Below, in pieces: positions 61,918 to 64,000 of a DNA stretch of 64,000 nt. The stretch comes from UBA7803 sp036381275 (GTDB lineage Bacteria > Pseudomonadota > Gammaproteobacteria > Pseudomonadales > Azotimanducaceae). A program made the position numbers and the translations under genes. Within the stretch, counting starts at the first letter, position 1; each line of letters opens with the position of its first letter. The notes beneath the pieces were generated by a model. It searched no databases and was not told the DNA's origin. It was given only the letters and a program-made list of their open reading frames with translations. The stretch spans positions 1 through 64,000 of the forward strand of contig DASVDC010000127.1 of assembly GCA_036381275.1 (NCBI GenBank). Reading direction: 5' to 3'.

Positions 61918-62937
61918 TCAGTCGTCCTCGCCGATCACCCGCGGCTCGAGCTCGAGCGCGACGTCGAAGCGATCCGCCACGTCGCGGCGGATCGCGTCGG
62001 CGAGCGTCAGCACGTCCGCCGCGGTGGCGCCGCCGGTGTTCACCAGCACCAGCGGCTGGCGCCGCCAGACGGCGGCCGGGCCGAGCCGTGCACCCTTCCA
62101 CCCGGCGGCATCGATGAGCTGCGCCGCGGACAGCTTCACCCGATCGCCTGCCGCCGGGTAGCGGTTGAGCGCCGGCAGCCGCGCTGCCACGTGCGCTGCC
62201 TCCTGCACGGTCACCACCGGGTTCTTGAAGAAGCTGCCCACGTTGCCGATCCGGCGCGGATCGGGGAGCTTGCGCCGGCGGATCCGGATCACGGCTTCCG
62301 CGACGTCCCACGGTTGCGGCCGAGTCCGGCCGAGCCGCTCGAGCTCGAGCGCGACGTCCGGATAGCTCGTCACCGGCTCCGCGCGGCGCGGGAGGCACAG
62401 GGTCACGTCCAGAATCACCAACGACGCGGCTTCGGCGCGCTTGAACACGCTGTCGCGATAGCCGAAGTCGCAGTCGCGGCCGTGCAGCACGTGGATTCGT
62501 CCGCTGGCGGTGTCGAGCGCCCGCAGCCGCACGAACCGCTCCGCCAGCTCGACGCCGTACGCGCCGATGTTCTGAATCGGCGCGGCGCCGACCGAGCCGG
62601 GAATCAGCGCGAGGTTCTCGAGCCCCGCGAGGCCCTGACCCAGCGTGTAGCGAACCAGATCGTGCCAGCGTTCGCCGGCCGCCGCGGTCACCAGCACGTC
62701 ACCCGTGCCCGGCTCGATGCGCACGCCCCGCGTGCGTATCAGGCACACGGTACCGGGCACGCGGCGGCGCAGCACGACGTTGCTGCCGCCGCCGAGCACG
62801 GTCAGCCGTGAGGCGCCGCCGCGGCCAACGGCATCGACCAGCGCGAGCAGCTCTGCTTCGCGCCGGACCACGACCAGCCGCTCGGCGACGCTCGGCACCC
62901 CGAGGGTGTTCGCCTCCCGGAGCGATCCGGCGTTCAC
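61918..62937 (-). CDS. murB: UDP-N-acetylenolpyruvoylglucosamine reductase (MurB)
   Basis: Flavoenzyme of 339 aa making UDP-MurNAc in peptidoglycan synthesis. FAD-binding is seen in LTVLGGGSNVVLRRRVPGTV and ALIPGSVGAAPIQNIGAYGV; catalytic groups are Tyr/Arg in FGYRDSVFK, Ser in IGNVGSFFKNPVV and Glu in DVALELEPRVIG. The GYRDS motif and length put it with the type I (E. coli-like) enzymes. The start is GTG at 62937, overlapping the AlkB-like stop codon as GTGA. Confidence 0.94.
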   Translation of the reverse strand: MNAGSLREANTLGVPSVAERLVVVRREAELLALVDAVGRGGASRLTVLGGGSNVVLRRRVPGTVCLIRTRGVRIEPGTGDVLVTAAAGERWHDLVRYTLGQGLAGLENLALIPGSVGAAPIQNIGAYGVELAERFVRLRALDTASGRIHVLHGRDCDFGYRDSVFKRAEAASLVILDVTLCLPRRAEPVTSYPDVALELERLGRTRPQPWDVAEAVIRIRRRKLPDPRRIGNVGSFFKNPVVTVQEAAHVAARLPALNRYPAAGDRVKLSAAQLIDAAGWKGARLGPAAVWRRQPLVLVNTGGATAADVLTLADAIRRDVADRFDVALELEPRVIGEDD

Positions 62938-63488
62938 GCCGCCACCGCCTCGAGCCGCCGGAACGTCAGGTTGATGCGCTCCCCCACCGGGCGGCGCGTG
63001 CGCGGCAGCGCGTGGCGCAGGCGCCCGTCCATCAGCAGCACCGACCCGTGTTCGAGATCGAGGGGGAGCGATGCGCGGCGGCCCGCCTCGGTCCGCAGCA
63101 GGAACCGCCGCCGGGCGCCGAGGCTCACCGAGACGATCCGGTCGGCCAGCCCGCGCTCGTCGTCGCTGTGCCAGCCGATGCAGTCGCTGCCGTCGCGGTA
63201 GCGGTTCAGCAGCACCATGTTGCTGTCGACGCCGAGGGCGTCCGCGAGACGCCGGCGCAGCGGCTCGAGCGCCGCGAGCCAGCCGGTGCAGGGATGGTCG
63301 GTACCCGAGTAGCGGTAGTTCAGCCCGGCGTCGCCACACCAGGCGATCAGCCGCGGCACCGCGATCCGACGCCCGTACAGCGTCAGCCACTCCTGCTGCC
63401 ACGGCGCCTCCCGGCGCAGCCGCTCGAACAGCGCCGTGGCCTCGTCCGGGGCCAGGAAGCCGGGCAGGTAGCGATACGGCTCAGCCAC
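62934..63488 (-). CDS. AlkB-like 2-oxoglutarate/Fe(II) dioxygenase
   Basis: Small dioxygenase of 184 aa related to AlkB/ALKBH2-3, which remove alkyl groups from nucleic-acid bases. The HxD iron motif is in DCIGWHSDDERGLADRIVSV, the distal His in LMDGRLRHALPRTRRPVG and the 2-oxoglutarate-binding Arg in GERINLTFRR. NSNMVLLNRYRDGSD-like sequence (DSNMVLLNRYRDGSDCIGWH) is the typical AlkB nucleotide-recognition stretch. It lies between kdsB (8-bp overlap) and murB (4-bp overlap), so is cotranscribed with envelope genes. Confidence 0.88.
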   Translation of the reverse strand: MAEPYRYLPGFLAPDEATALFERLRREAPWQQEWLTLYGRRIAVPRLIAWCGDAGLNYRYSGTDHPCTGWLAALEPLRRRLADALGVDSNMVLLNRYRDGSDCIGWHSDDERGLADRIVSVSLGARRRFLLRTEAGRRASLPLDLEHGSVLLMDGRLRHALPRTRRPVGERINLTFRRLEAVAA

Positions 63489-64000
63489 CGGCGATCGCCT
63501 CGCGTACCCGCTCGAGGTCGGCGGCCGTGTCGACGCCGCCGGGTACCGGCTGCCGCGTCACGGCGACCCGGATGTCGATGCCGTGCTCGAGCAGACGCAG
63601 CTGCTCGAGCGCTTCCAGGCGCTCGAGCCGGCCCGACGGCAGCGCGACGAAGCGGCGGAGCGCCGCCACCCGGTAGGCGTACAGCCCGATGTGCCGATAC
63701 CAGACCCCGTCCGCCGGCAGTGTGCCGGAGCGCGCAGCCGCGGCGCCGAACGCGTCGCGCGCCCACGGGATCGGCGCGCGCGAGAAGTAGCGTGCGAAGC
63801 CGTCGCCGCCGATCACCACCTTGACGACGTTCGGATCGAACAGCCGCTCGGCATCGGCGATGGGCTCGCACAGCGTCGCGACGCCGGTACCCGGGTCGCC
63901 GAGCAGTAGCTCCGCGACCTGAACGATCGCCGCCGGCGGTACGAGCGGCTCGTCGCCCTGCACGTTCACCACCACCGCGTCGTCGGGCCAGCCGCACGCC
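63481..64000 (-). CDS. kdsB: 3-deoxy-manno-octulosonate cytidylyltransferase (5' end cut by window edge)
   Basis: Activates KDO as CMP-KDO for lipopolysaccharide synthesis. About 173 C-terminal codons are present; the N-terminal part with the nucleotide-binding loop lies beyond the right edge. Visible family motifs are VVVNVQGDEPLVPPAAIVQV, NVVKVVIGGDGFARYFSRAP followed by IPWARD, WYRHIGLYAYRVAALRRFVA and LERLEALEQLRLLEHGIDIR, then VDTAADLERVREAIAGG at the end. Full-length KdsB is about 250 aa. Its 3' end overlaps the AlkB-like gene by 8 bp. Confidence 0.92.
   Translation of the reverse strand, partial: ACGWPDDAVVVNVQGDEPLVPPAAIVQVAELLLGDPGTGVATLCEPIADAERLFDPNVVKVVIGGDGFARYFSRAPIPWARDAFGAAAARSGTLPADGVWYRHIGLYAYRVAALRRFVALPSGRLERLEALEQLRLLEHGIDIRVAVTRQPVPGGVDTAADLERVREAIAGG

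Overview
The window is about 64 kb of high-GC chromosome from a Gram-negative, aerobic bacterium, most likely a gammaproteobacterium outside the Enterobacterales. This rests on several local blocks: a GacA/UvrY-type regulator, a six-gene DUF3450/TtpC/ExbB/ExbD/TonB/TPR operon, divergent rluC and rne, a yceD-rpmF-plsX-fabD-fabG-acpP-fabF block followed by mltG-tmk-holB-pilZ-tatD, and an outer-membrane phosphate porin. The species cannot be named from the sequence. Genes are dense and there is no rRNA, tRNA, prophage, insertion sequence or CRISPR array that I can see.

Layout. 1-5.6 kb: gacA-like regulator (cut by the left edge), glutaryl-CoA dehydrogenase divergent from a second acyl-CoA dehydrogenase, and an HDOD-like histidine kinase. 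5.6-10.8 kb: DUF4112 membrane protein, pyrF, a PilZ protein, a large DUF1631 protein and ribE. 10.8-16.2 kb: TonB-dependent energy transduction operon on the minus strand, with ribE 13 bp downstream. 16.5-18.6 kb: dienelactone hydrolase and an APC permease. 18.6-28.4 kb: phosphate-starvation block, consisting of a Pho-box-preceded porin followed by a Pho-box-preceded phoB-phoR-pstS-pstC-pstA-pstB-phoU operon. 28.5-34.1 kb: accessory metabolic genes (two SDRs, HemL-like aminotransferase, cytochrome P450, RidA, HAD phosphatase). 34.2-38.6 kb: a propeller-amidohydrolase fusion and two acetyltransferase genes, one broken by a 22-bp duplication. 38.7-42.7 kb: three-subunit molybdenum hydroxylase with a MoaD/ThiS-like partner. 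42.9-46.8 kb: proline-peptide degradation (PepQ, dipeptidyl peptidase IV) and an acetyltransferase. 46.9-56.5 kb: fatty-acid synthesis, cell-wall, replication and pilus genes on the minus strand. 56.6-64 kb: maf, rluC, rne with a long leader, murB, an AlkB-like dioxygenase and kdsB (cut by the right edge).

A REP-like inverted-repeat family built on GGGAGCGGCCTCCGGCCGCG occurs at eleven intergenic places, nearly always just after a gene end. One copy supplies the last codons of ribE and another lies inside the pst operon. A different, much longer hairpin (38-bp arms) sits between mltG and fabF, where pabC is commonly found. No clearly new multi-gene system is visible. The best leads are the long hairpin, the HDOD-like orphan kinase, the P450/HemL-like/RidA neighbourhood, the broken acetyltransferase and the long rne leader.
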